NCBI GenBank assembly: GCA_002457065.1
Contig: NTKR01000001.1
Span: 1 to 64,000 of the forward strand
DNA length: 64,000 nt
Direction: 5' to 3'
Source: an alpha proteobacterium MED-G10
GTDB lineage: Bacteria > Pseudomonadota > Alphaproteobacteria > Methylaequorales > Methylaequoraceae
The position numbers and the translations under genes were made by a program. Every line of letters starts with the position of its first letter. Within the stretch, counting starts at the first letter, position 1. This document shows positions 54,030 to 63,110 of this stretch, piece after piece. The notes below the pieces were generated by a model, which had not been told where the DNA came from, did no database searches, and saw nothing but the letters and a program-made list of their open reading frames with translations.

Positions 54030-56526
54030 AAGAAATTTTAAACATCTTTATAATTAATGGGAGAAAAATCAATGAAGAAATTAATGTCATTGTTAAACTT
54101 ATAAAAAGTAAAATACCCATAGAAGATGTTCCTTGATGACCTGAAATTGCTAAAGTACTAAATGAACAAATTGTTGTCGATGCACTAAGTAATATTGCTG
54201 GTGGAGTTTTACTTCTGATCACTTTGTTAAGGTTTCCTAACTCCCTATACCTTCTTAAAAAATATACAGGATATGAAACTCCCAGACTAAATAATAATGG
54301 CAACGAAATCATATTTGCAAAATTAAAATTCAAATTAAACAAAATCATAAAAAAAAGTGTAAAAATTACACCTATTAGGAGACAAGAAAAAGTAATTAAA
54401 ACAAATTTTAAATCTTTAAAAATAAAAAATAGAAAAATAAAAAGAAATGAAATAGATACTAATATTGCAAATAAAAAAGAATCTATTACAACCTCACCAG
54501 CAAAGTATTGAACAATTGGCATTCCAGTGGCATTTGGAAATACATCTAATGCATCATTGACAAATTCTTTTAAATTTTCTTTTTTACTTACGTCCTTGGA
54601 TGGGAATATTTCCACTCTATATTTTCCGTTAACAGATAAATACCTATCTTTATAAAAAAAAGGTAAATTTTCTAAAAATAAATCATCTTTAATCCCAAGT
54701 CCACTTAGAATAACAACTAAGTCATCAAATTTTCTAAAGTATCTTTCCTCAATATCTCTAAAATCATTTTGAGAAAGAATTTGTTTTTCCAGTTTATCTA
54801 ACAGTAGTTTTGCTTCAAATGAAATTGACAATTCATCGAGAGATTTTATTGATTTAAGTAAACTTTTAAACCTATCAAATTCCTCAATATTTGAATAAAA
54901 CTTATTACTATTTTCAGATGAAACTAAAAATTTAAAGTAATCTAATTCTTCATTTTTATAATCCTGAGTTAATTCAGAATATGAAAAAGTTGATTTAATT
55001 AATTTCTTTGAGTTTAAATTTTCAAAAAGAGATCTATTTTTTAATTGCGTTTCATCTAATATAACTGAAATAACATAATCTGAAGTTGGATTCTGCTCGA
55101 TTAATTCTTTAGCTAATTTTACTGACCCTAAACTGTTATCCTTAAGATTTAATGGATCTGAATCAAAATTTAGTGATTTATAATGCAATACATTATAACT
55201 CACAATAATTAACAAAATTAAAAGTATAAACTTTTTTTTCTTTTCAAAATACCAAAATAGTTCTTCGTATTTATTTATATTTTTAGATTCGTATTGTTTA
55301 TCAAAACTACCAAATTGTTTTTGTAGTGAAGTGAATAAAAAAATATTTGTCAATAACCCCACCACTAAACCAAAAAAAGATATGATGCCCAGTTCAGATA
55401 AACCAATATAATCAGTTGGAATAAAAGAAATGAAACCAACCATTGACGGCACTGAGGCCATCAATAATGTTGTTGAGATACTGGAGGTATCGTTATCCAT
55501 TTTTTTTTTTAAATTAATTTTTTTTGAGCCATTTTCTAAGAATCTTGAATAAATTTGAATACCAAAATCTACAGAAAGTCCTATAAACAAAACAGCAAAA
55601 GCTACAGAAATAAGATTTAAGTGGCCTATTAAAATAGTCGTCAAAGCCATCGTTATCGAGAGTCCTGACAAAATTGTCAAAATAATAAAAAATATATTTT
55701 TAAAATTTCGAAAAGCAAATAATAATATTATCGCCACCAAAATTATACTTAGAATGCCTGCTGTAGATGCACCATCTGCCACTGATGATATCTCTTCATA
55801 ATCTATTACAATTCCACCAGTGTAGTTAATCTCAACAGTCTTATATTTAGAAGAAATTGAGGTTAAGTAATTATAAAAATCCAAAAAACCATTTTTTTTC
55901 AGTCCCTCCTCCTCAAAACCAAGAATTATATAATTATTTAAATCAGAGTTTAATAACTCAGTCCAATCAACATACTTTTTATTATCAAGTGATAAAATAA
56001 AGCTTTTAAATATTCTTTGAAAGCCCTCAAAATCCTCGTTGTTTTTATTCTCTGATTTAAGAATTAATTCTAACAAGTTATTCAATCCAGTAAATTTAGT
56101 ATTAGAGTTTAATTCAGAGATAAAGGGTTGAAATTGATAAAGTTTAGAAATCAATTCATTTTTTTGTTCAGAATTTAAGAAAGTAAAAAAATTTTTTTTA
56201 AACACTGGATCAGTTTGAGGTGAATAAAAGAAATTTAGTTCTTTTTTATCTTTTAAATCAATTAAAATTTCATTTGAAACTCTGTTAATTTCTTCTTTAT
56301 TTGTCCCGGATATTCTAATAAGGATATTATTGTCTAAAATTTTAAACTCTTTTTTCAAATTTGCTTGATCAATTTTGAATTTAAGATCCTTATTAATTAA
56401 TCCATCAGTCGAAGTATCGATTTTCAAATAATTCAAACTAACTATCAGTGAACAAAAAGTTAGAAAAAGAAAAAAAAGAATGATCGTTCTCGGAAAACCT
56501 AAGGTAAATCCAACAATTTTTTTCAT
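54022..56526 (-). CDS. RND/MMPL superfamily exporter (HpnN-like)
   Basis: This 834-residue protein has two repeats. Each has an N-terminal helix, a large periplasmic domain, and about five to six membrane helices (residues about 255-400 and 690-830). LSVDFGIQIYSRF near residue 318 carries the charged residue typical of RND proton pathways. Such proteins include HpnN, which moves hopanoids, and MmpL lipid exporters; hopanoid genes are not visible here. It converges with the 17-kDa-like lipoprotein (8-nt overlap), and its 5' end is 70 nt from a plus-strand gene. Confidence 0.82.
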   Translation of the reverse strand: MKKIVGFTLGFPRTIILFFLFLTFCSLIVSLNYLKIDTSTDGLINKDLKFKIDQANLKKEFKILDNNILIRISGTNKEEINRVSNEILIDLKDKKELNFFYSPQTDPVFKKNFFTFLNSEQKNELISKLYQFQPFISELNSNTKFTGLNNLLELILKSENKNNEDFEGFQRIFKSFILSLDNKKYVDWTELLNSDLNNYIILGFEEEGLKKNGFLDFYNYLTSISSKYKTVEINYTGGIVIDYEEISSVADGASTAGILSIILVAIILLFAFRNFKNIFFIILTILSGLSITMALTTILIGHLNLISVAFAVLFIGLSVDFGIQIYSRFLENGSKKINLKKKMDNDTSSISTTLLMASVPSMVGFISFIPTDYIGLSELGIISFFGLVVGLLTNIFLFTSLQKQFGSFDKQYESKNINKYEELFWYFEKKKKFILLILLIIVSYNVLHYKSLNFDSDPLNLKDNSLGSVKLAKELIEQNPTSDYVISVILDETQLKNRSLFENLNSKKLIKSTFSYSELTQDYKNEELDYFKFLVSSENSNKFYSNIEEFDRFKSLLKSIKSLDELSISFEAKLLLDKLEKQILSQNDFRDIEERYFRKFDDLVVILSGLGIKDDLFLENLPFFYKDRYLSVNGKYRVEIFPSKDVSKKENLKEFVNDALDVFPNATGMPIVQYFAGEVVIDSFLFAILVSISFLFIFLFFIFKDLKFVLITFSCLLIGVIFTLFFMILFNLNFNFANMISLPLLFSLGVSYPVYFLRRYRELGNLNKVIRSKTPPAILLSASTTICSFSTLAISGHQGTSSMGILLFISLTMTLISSLIFLPLIIKMFKISSR

Positions 56527-56596
56527 AATACGAATATAAATAACAAATATTTTTTTTTTTGTTTGAAAAAAATAAACTTTTTAGTAATTAAGTATT

Positions 56597-56794
56597 ATGG
56601 AGTTATTTATAGATAATATTTTAGAAAGAATTTCGGACGGTGATTTTCCACCTAAAAGATTCAAAATAAGACGTCTAAAAACTATCTCAGGCCTTATACA
56701 TGCTGTCATTGTAGATTTAAAAGATGAACAATCAGAAATGTTGGTTGCATTATCTGTCCTAGAGGATAAAAGTAAGTATAAGATAATTAAATAA
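56597..56794 (+). CDS. Small protein of unknown function (65 residues)
   Basis: This 65-residue soluble protein has alternating charged and hydrophobic residues and a beta-like C-terminal half. No family is recognised. It lies 16 nt upstream of the MxaD-like gene and heads the plus-strand run, and it has a plausible ATG but weak ribosome site. It may be a dedicated small partner or a chance frame; its protein-like composition and position favour a gene. Confidence 0.6.
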   Translation: MELFIDNILERISDGDFPPKRFKIRRLKTISGLIHAVIVDLKDEQSEMLVALSVLEDKSKYKIIK

Positions 56795-56810
56795 CGATGA
56801 AAGCAAGCTA

Positions 56811-57338
56811 ATGAAATCTGTAAAAATTTTTTTGATTCTATCTATATTTTTTTTAACCCCTTTTGAAAGCTTTTCACATGGTCCTTCTAGGCAAAAGGTT
56901 TCTGAATCAATCATAGTAAATGCTAGCGCCGAAACAGTTTGGGATATTGTAAAGAATTTTAAAGACTTTAAGTGGAATGAAGATGTGAAAAATTGTTTAG
57001 CTACAGACAACAAGATTGGATCCGAAAGAACAATTGAATTTAACAACGGCAGTAAATTAAAGCAAAAACTAGAAAAGTTAGATGATGAAAAACTTATGAT
57101 TGGTTGGAGAGTAACAGAAACAGATAATAAGATGCTCCCGGTTAATAGTTATGCAGCTAAAATTTTTATTTCATCAAAGGATGATAATACAGCTCAGGTT
57201 AAATATAAGGCTGGTTTTTATAGAGGTTTTATGGGAAATGATCCTCCCGAAGAGCTAAATGACGAAAATTCAAAGAAAAAAGTTGAAAATTTCATTAAAA
57301 AATCTCTTGACGGTTTGAAAAAATTTGCTGAGAAATAA
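56811..57338 (+). CDS. mxaD: MxaD-like periplasmic SRPBCC protein
   Basis: This 175-residue protein has a signal peptide (about residues 1-21) followed by SHGPSRQKV and an SRPBCC-fold domain with ETVWDIVKNF, MLPVNSYAAKI and a terminal YRGFMGNDPPEELNDE. This pattern is that of MxaD-type proteins in methanol dehydrogenase gene clusters, which aid electron transfer between PQQ-dependent methanol dehydrogenase and cytochrome cL. Its 3' end overlaps the YVTN gene by 14 nt, the usual partner in xoxF-type neighbourhoods. No xoxF or mxaF lies in the window, so the link is inferred. Confidence 0.7.
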   Translation: MKSVKIFLILSIFFLTPFESFSHGPSRQKVSESIIVNASAETVWDIVKNFKDFKWNEDVKNCLATDNKIGSERTIEFNNGSKLKQKLEKLDDEKLMIGWRVTETDNKMLPVNSYAAKIFISSKDDNTAQVKYKAGFYRGFMGNDPPEELNDENSKKKVENFIKKSLDGLKKFAEK

Positions 57339-58290
57339 TATCTACCTCTTTTTTTTCTTTTTTGTATTTTTAGTGTGCTCAAATGCTAACTCTAAAACAG
57401 ACATAGCCATAATCACTAATCAAGAAGCCAATAAAGTTGATATTATTGATTTGAAAAATCAAAAAGTAACTTCACAAATTCTAGTTGGTAAAAAACCTGC
57501 AGGTATCATTGTGGATTCATCTGACAATACTATTTATACTTCAAATCCTGGTAGTAATAATATTTCTCAAATCAATTTGACAAACTTTGATCAAAAATTA
57601 CTGTTTGCCGGAAAAAGTCCAATGGGCATCCAACTGGAAAGAACTGAAAAAATTTTATTTGTTAGCAATTGGTTCGAAAATCAAATTTCTGTAGTTAATA
57701 CATTAACAAACGAAATTATTTCAAAAATAAATGTTGGAAAGTTTCCTGCAGGAATGTATTTAACAGACGCTAATTTACTTTTTGTTGCAATTAAAGGAGA
57801 AAATAAATTAACAGTAATAAATTCAAAATCCCTTGAAATAGTTAAAAGAATTAGTGTTGGAAAAGCGCCTTATGGAGTTTTTTCGAGTTCTGAAACAGAT
57901 CTATTATTTGTCACAAATGTTCAATCAAACACAGTTTCAATTGTAAACAAAAAAACCTTAGAACTTATCAAGGAAGTTGATGTTGGAAGTTGGCCATACC
58001 AAACAGCATTTAATAAAAACACTAAATTGTTATATGTAACTAATCAAAGAGATAATAGTATTTCCATTATTGATACCAAAGAATACACAAACATCAAAAC
58101 ACTTTATGATGTATGTGAATATCCAGAAGGAATTGACATTAGTTACAACGAAAATTTAATTGTTGTTGCTTGTTGGTTTGAAGATAATATTATTTTACTA
58201 GATTTAAAAAATTATAATTTAATAAAAAAAATTAAGGTTTCCGGTGGTCCAAGATCATTCGGGAATTTTATTTTAGAGGGTTATGAATAA
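57325..58290 (+). CDS. YVTN-type beta-propeller protein (PQQ/methanol-associated type)
   Basis: This 321-residue protein has a hydrophobic signal sequence (about residues 5-25) and about seven YVTN-like repeats, each near 42 residues with patterns such as IYTSNPGSNNIS, LFVSNWFENQISVVN and LYVTNQRDNSISIID. The start appears to be a TTG at 57325; no ATG fits. Similar propellers accompany PQQ-dependent alcohol dehydrogenases. It overlaps the MxaD-like gene by 14 nt and tkt by 8 nt, coupling a periplasmic protein to a cytoplasmic metabolic enzyme. Confidence 0.78.
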   Translation: MLRNNIYLFFFFFVFLVCSNANSKTDIAIITNQEANKVDIIDLKNQKVTSQILVGKKPAGIIVDSSDNTIYTSNPGSNNISQINLTNFDQKLLFAGKSPMGIQLERTEKILFVSNWFENQISVVNTLTNEIISKINVGKFPAGMYLTDANLLFVAIKGENKLTVINSKSLEIVKRISVGKAPYGVFSSSETDLLFVTNVQSNTVSIVNKKTLELIKEVDVGSWPYQTAFNKNTKLLYVTNQRDNSISIIDTKEYTNIKTLYDVCEYPEGIDISYNENLIVVACWFEDNIILLDLKNYNLIKKIKVSGGPRSFGNFILEGYE

Positions 58291-60238
58291 AGAAAAACTT
58301 AAAATAATGTCTAATGCCATTAGAGCTCTTTCAATTGATGCAATAGAAAAAGCCAACTCAGGGCATCCTGGGCTCCCTCTAGGTATGGCAGATGTTGCAA
58401 CAGTATTGTTCTCAAAGTTTCTTAAATTTGATCCCTCTAAACCTGATTGGCTAGATAGGGATAGGTTTGTTTTATCAGCAGGTCATGGCTCAATGCTACT
58501 TTACGCTTTATCTTACTTAGTTGGTTATAAAGATTGCTCATTAAATCAACTCAAAAATTTTAGACAACTTGGGAGTAAAACAGCCGGGCATCCTGAATTT
58601 GGTTTACTAAAAAGTATTGAAACAACAACAGGACCACTTGGTCAAGGATTAGCAAATGCTGTTGGGATGGCAATCTCTGAGAAAGTACTAAATCAAAAAT
58701 ACGGTAATATTTTTAATCATAAGACTTGGGTAATTGCTGGGGATGGTTGTCTAATGGAGGGAATCTCACAAGAAGCTATATCAATGGCAGGTCACTTAAA
58801 ATTAAAAAATTTAATAGTTTTTTTTGATGATAATAAAATCTCAATCGATGGACCAACAAATCTTACTTGTTCGGATAATCAAAAAGAAAGGTTTGAAGCA
58901 TCTAACTGGCATACCATTGAAATTAATGGTCATTCATTTAAAGAAATAGAAAAAGGTATCAATGAAGCTTTAAAATCATCAAAACCATCACTTATCATTT
59001 GCAGAACCATTATTGGTTTTGGATCACCTAATAAATCAGGTAAAGAAACAGTTCACGGCGCTCCATTAGGAGCTGAAGAGTTAAAACTTACAAAAAAAAG
59101 GCTTGATTGGCCATATGAAAGTTTTTTTATTCCAAATATAATTATCAAAAATTGGAGAAAAATTGGAATTAATGGGAAAAAAAAAAGATTAAATTGGGAA
59201 AAAAAGTACAATAGCTCGAAACATTTTTTGGAAATAAAAAAACAATTTAAACAAAGAAAAGTTACTCGAGACAATAATTCAATAAGTTTTCTATCAAATA
59301 TTCTTAAAAATAAAAAAGATGAAGCTACAAGGAAATCATCTCTAAATTCTCTTGAATTTTTTTCTTCAAAAATTGAAAATTTTATGGGAGGCTCAGCAGA
59401 TCTTACTGGCTCAAATTTGACTAAAACAAAAAATTCTAGAACAAATAAAAACATAAATTATATTCATTATGGTGTAAGAGAGCATTTAATGGCTGCCGCA
59501 ATGAATGGCATTGCAGTACACGGAGGGTTTATTCCATATGGAGGGACTTTTTTAGTTTTTTCGGATTATTGTAAAAACGCAATAAGACTCTCTGCAATGA
59601 TGAAACAACAAGTGATTTATGTGTTTACACATGATTCAATTGGTTTAGGAGAAGATGGTCCCACTCATCAACCTATAGAACATTTAGTAGCACTTAGATC
59701 AATTCCAGGACTTACAGTTTTAAGACCAAGCGATGCAATAGAAACCTTTGAGGCATGGGAAATCGCCTTAAATAACTTCAGTGGACCAAGTGCAATTATT
59801 TTAACAAGACAAAACCTTCCTCTGATAAGAAATAATTTCAAAAATAATGAATCAATAAAAGGCGGATATCTAATTAAGTCAAATACAAATTCAAAATTTA
59901 CAATTCTTTCCACGGGATCAGAAGTAAGTTTAGGGCTTGAAGTATTAAACCATATAAAACAAAAATTTAATATTGAATCAAATTTAGTTTCTATGCCTTC
60001 CCTTGAACTTTTTGACAATCAAAATAAAAGTTATCAAAAAAAAATTTTAGGTAATAAACCCAAAATTGTTATCGAGGCAGCATCCGGACATAGTTGGTAT
60101 AAGTATCTTGAACAAAAAGATTTAATTGTTTGTATTGATAAGTTTGGTGAATCTGGGAAAGCAAAGGATCTTTATAATTACTTTGGTTTTAATTGTAAAA
60201 ATATAGTAGAATTAATTAAAAAAAACAATTTTTTGTGA
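58283..60238 (+). CDS. tkt: Transketolase
   Basis: Tkt (651 residues) is a thiamine diphosphate enzyme of the pentose phosphate cycle. Visible features are GHPGLPLGMADV near residue 28, the ThDP-binding GDG...N region (AGDGCLMEGISQEA, about 155), and HDSIGLGEDGPTHQPIEHL near 460. Length is normal. It overlaps the YVTN gene by 8 nt and pgk by 4 nt. In many alphaproteobacteria gap lies between tkt and pgk; here it is absent. Confidence 0.97.
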   Translation: MNKEKLKIMSNAIRALSIDAIEKANSGHPGLPLGMADVATVLFSKFLKFDPSKPDWLDRDRFVLSAGHGSMLLYALSYLVGYKDCSLNQLKNFRQLGSKTAGHPEFGLLKSIETTTGPLGQGLANAVGMAISEKVLNQKYGNIFNHKTWVIAGDGCLMEGISQEAISMAGHLKLKNLIVFFDDNKISIDGPTNLTCSDNQKERFEASNWHTIEINGHSFKEIEKGINEALKSSKPSLIICRTIIGFGSPNKSGKETVHGAPLGAEELKLTKKRLDWPYESFFIPNIIIKNWRKIGINGKKKRLNWEKKYNSSKHFLEIKKQFKQRKVTRDNNSISFLSNILKNKKDEATRKSSLNSLEFFSSKIENFMGGSADLTGSNLTKTKNSRTNKNINYIHYGVREHLMAAAMNGIAVHGGFIPYGGTFLVFSDYCKNAIRLSAMMKQQVIYVFTHDSIGLGEDGPTHQPIEHLVALRSIPGLTVLRPSDAIETFEAWEIALNNFSGPSAIILTRQNLPLIRNNFKNNESIKGGYLIKSNTNSKFTILSTGSEVSLGLEVLNHIKQKFNIESNLVSMPSLELFDNQNKSYQKKILGNKPKIVIEAASGHSWYKYLEQKDLIVCIDKFGESGKAKDLYNYFGFNCKNIVELIKKNNFL

Positions 60239-61422
60239 TTACTCTTAAAAAAAAATTTACTGATATAACTAACTTTGTTTTTAAAAAAAAAGTTATTGTC
60301 AGAGTTGATTTAAACTTACCTTTCTTCGAAGATAAAGTTTCAGATTACACTAGATTAGAAAAAATAATTCCTACTATTGATTTTCTTTTAAAAAACAACT
60401 CAAAAATTATTTTAATTTCTCACTTTGGAAGACCGAATGGAGAAAAAAAAAAAGAACTCTCATTAGAACTAATCAAAGATGAAATTCAAAAATTTTTAAA
60501 AAAAGAAATATATTTTTGTGCAGACAATTTAAAAATAATAAAACGAGACAAAATTAATAAAATTCTTGAAAGAAATGACATCATATTGCTTGAAAATATT
60601 AGATTCTATCCAGAAGAAGAATCGAATGATGACGTTTTTGCAAAAAAAATTGCAAGCTTAGGTGATATCTATATAAATGAATGTTTTTCTGTGTCTCATA
60701 GGGAGCACGCCTCAATTGTTGGTATTCCAAAATATCTACCTGCTTTTCCTGGGATGCTTCTTGAAAATGAAATTTCTAATTTAAAAAACTTAATTACAGT
60801 TAACAATACATCTTCCATTGCGATTTTTGGAGGAGCTAAGATTTCATCTAAGCTAGAAATAATAGAGTTTTATTTGAATAAATTTCAAAGAGTAATAGTT
60901 GGTGGAGCTATGGCAAATACATTTTTGAAAGCTCAAGGTATAGAAATTGGTAATTCTATGTATGAAAAAACTATGTTAAAAACAGCTAGCTCATTCATCG
61001 AGAATTACGCAGATAAGATTCTTCTGCCTGAGGATGTAATTGTTTTAACTAAAGATCAAAAAAAAACTGAAGCTAAACCCACTGGGGTAATTGATAAAAA
61101 TGATAAAATTTTTGATATTGGTCCGAAAACAAGGTTGAAATTTTTCAATCATATAATAAATTCTAATAAACTATTATGGAATGGTCCACTTGGATTTTTT
61201 GAAAAAAAACCATTCGATGAAGGCACAAACTTTGTAGTAAAAGCTGTAAAGAATAACAAAAATAAAAATTTCTTTTCTGTTGCGGGTGGAGGTGATACTA
61301 TATCGGCATTGAAACAGATGAATGCCTTTCAATTTTTTTCATTTATATCAACAGGTGGTGGAGCATTTCTTGAGTTCATTAGAGGCCAGGGCCTGCCTGG
61401 TCTTGATAGTTTAAATGAATGA
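60235..61422 (+). CDS. pgk: Phosphoglycerate kinase
   Basis: PGK (395 residues) converts 1,3-bisphosphoglycerate and ADP to 3-phosphoglycerate and ATP. Motifs are VIVRVDLNLPF near residue 22, HFGRPNGE near residue 65, ENIRFYPEEESND, and the C-terminal AGGGDTISAL nucleotide loop. The start is a GTG sharing bases with the tkt stop (GTGA). It is followed by fba after 9 nt. Phosphoglycerate kinase without an adjacent gap gene is unusual for this operon type. Confidence 0.97.
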   Translation: MITLKKKFTDITNFVFKKKVIVRVDLNLPFFEDKVSDYTRLEKIIPTIDFLLKNNSKIILISHFGRPNGEKKKELSLELIKDEIQKFLKKEIYFCADNLKIIKRDKINKILERNDIILLENIRFYPEEESNDDVFAKKIASLGDIYINECFSVSHREHASIVGIPKYLPAFPGMLLENEISNLKNLITVNNTSSIAIFGGAKISSKLEIIEFYLNKFQRVIVGGAMANTFLKAQGIEIGNSMYEKTMLKTASSFIENYADKILLPEDVIVLTKDQKKTEAKPTGVIDKNDKIFDIGPKTRLKFFNHIINSNKLLWNGPLGFFEKKPFDEGTNFVVKAVKNNKNKNFFSVAGGGDTISALKQMNAFQFFSFISTGGGAFLEFIRGQGLPGLDSLNE

Positions 61423-61431
61423 AGACAAAGT

Positions 61432-62463
61432 ATGAATAAAGAAAATTTAAAAATAATTGCAGAAAAATTATGTGCAGACTCAAAAGGTATCCTTGCCGCA
61501 GATGAGAGCACTAATACCATTAAAAAAAGATTTGATTCAATAAACGTAGACTCAAATTTTGAAACTAGAAGAACCTACAGGGAAATTTTATTTAAAACAC
61601 CAGATCTAAATAAATATATTAGTGGTGTAATTTTATTTGATGAAACACTAAGACAAAAAGGTTCAGATGATGTTTTACTCTCTGAATATCTTATCAGTAA
61701 AAATATTATTCCTGGAATAAAAGTCGATATTGGTGCTATTGAATTAGAAAAAAACTCCGAAGAAAAATTAACAGAGGGCTTAGATGGACTAGGTAAAAGG
61801 TTAGAAGAATATAGAAAGTTTGGTGCTGCTTTTACAAAATGGAGAGCAATAATTAACATTGACACAAAGAAAAAACAGCCAAGTGAATATTGTATCGAAG
61901 CAAATTCTTATAATTTAGGAAGGTACGCTAAAATTGTCCAAGACTATGGGATGGTTCCAATAGTAGAACCAGAAGTTATTATGGATGGTGAGCATTCAAT
62001 CAAGGATTGTTTTGATGTGACATCAAAAACTTTAAAAAGTGTTTTCAAACATCTTAACATTCACAAAGTCTACATAGAAGGCATTTTATTAAAACCCAAT
62101 ATGGTTATATCTGGAACAAAAAATGAAAAACAGGCATCTGTGGGTGAGGTTGCCAGTATGACAATAAAATGTTTAAAAGATAATGTACCTGATAATCTCC
62201 CGGGTATAGTTTTTTTGTCAGGAGGTCAAAGTAATGAACTAGCTACTCAGCATCTAAATGAAATGAATAAAGAAAACACTGATTTACCGTGGAAACTTAG
62301 TTTTTCATACGGAAGAGCATTACAACAACCTGCTTTGAGCAAGTGGTTAGGAGAAGATAGGAATATCGAATCATCTCAAAAAGCTCTTTTCCATAGAAGC
62401 AAATTAAATTCAGATGCCGCCTCAGGTATTTATAAACCAGAGGACGAAAAATTAATATTATGA
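61432..62463 (+). CDS. fba: Fructose-bisphosphate aldolase, class I
   Basis: This 343-residue class I (Schiff base) aldolase has GILAADESTNTIKKRF near residue 18 and the catalytic Lys221 in ILLKPNMV, with a WRAIINI segment. It is metal-independent and of the animal-like type found in some alphaproteobacteria. It cleaves fructose 1,6-bisphosphate or runs in reverse. It sits 9 nt after pgk and overlaps rpe by 4 nt. Confidence 0.95.
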   Translation: MNKENLKIIAEKLCADSKGILAADESTNTIKKRFDSINVDSNFETRRTYREILFKTPDLNKYISGVILFDETLRQKGSDDVLLSEYLISKNIIPGIKVDIGAIELEKNSEEKLTEGLDGLGKRLEEYRKFGAAFTKWRAIINIDTKKKQPSEYCIEANSYNLGRYAKIVQDYGMVPIVEPEVIMDGEHSIKDCFDVTSKTLKSVFKHLNIHKVYIEGILLKPNMVISGTKNEKQASVGEVASMTIKCLKDNVPDNLPGIVFLSGGQSNELATQHLNEMNKENTDLPWKLSFSYGRALQQPALSKWLGEDRNIESSQKALFHRSKLNSDAASGIYKPEDEKLIL

Positions 62464-63110
62464 GTAGCAATATAAAAATTGCTCCATCAATTTTATCAGC
62501 TGATTTTTCAAAACTTGGGCAAGAAATCAAAGTTTTAGATAAAAGCAACTGTGAATATATTCATATTGACGTTATGGATGGACATTTCGTACCAAACCTT
62601 ACTATTGGGCCTGATGTTGTAAAGTCACTAAGGAAATATACAGCAAAAGTTTTTGATGTTCATTTAATGATTGATCCAGTCAAAGAGTTCATTCCTCAGT
62701 TTATAGAAGCTGGAGCAGATATAATAACAATCCACCATGAAATTTCAGATGAAGTAATTAAGTCATTAGAATTAATAAAAAAAAATAAAAAAGAAGTTGG
62801 AATTTCAATTAAACCACTAACGCCTGCAAAAGTTATACATAAATACTTAGAAATAATTGACTTAGTTTTAATTATGACAGTCGAGCCAGGTTTCGGTGGA
62901 CAACAGTTGATTAAAAGTCAAATTGAAAAAATTAAAGAAATAAGAAAAATTATTGCAAATAGAGATATTGACATTGAAGTAGATGGTGGAGTGAATTTAA
63001 AGAATGCCAAAGAGCTCAAAAACGCTGGCGCCAACATTTTGGTATCTGGTTCAACCATATTCAAATCTGAAAATTATCAGGAAACAATTGATATACTTAG
63101 AAAATTATGA
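62460..63110 (+). CDS. rpe: Ribulose-phosphate 3-epimerase
   Basis: Rpe (216 residues) interconverts ribulose-5-phosphate and xylulose-5-phosphate in a TIM barrel. Motifs are SILSADFSKLGQEI at the start, HIDVMDGHFVPNLTIGP (metal-binding His and Asp) and MTVEPGFGGQ. It overlaps fba by 4 nt and the efflux adaptor by 4 nt. Together with tkt, it provides the non-oxidative pentose phosphate interconversions. Confidence 0.97.
   Translation: MSSNIKIAPSILSADFSKLGQEIKVLDKSNCEYIHIDVMDGHFVPNLTIGPDVVKSLRKYTAKVFDVHLMIDPVKEFIPQFIEAGADIITIHHEISDEVIKSLELIKKNKKEVGISIKPLTPAKVIHKYLEIIDLVLIMTVEPGFGGQQLIKSQIEKIKEIRKIIANRDIDIEVDGGVNLKNAKELKNAGANILVSGSTIFKSENYQETIDILRKL

Noticed and set aside
54224-54511. A 95-codon plus-strand frame opposite the RND exporter
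   Set aside because: It is Lys/Asn-rich and entirely within the exporter coding sequence.
59053-59454. A 133-codon minus-strand frame opposite tkt
   Set aside because: It is antisense to transketolase with phenylalanine-rich low-complexity sequence.
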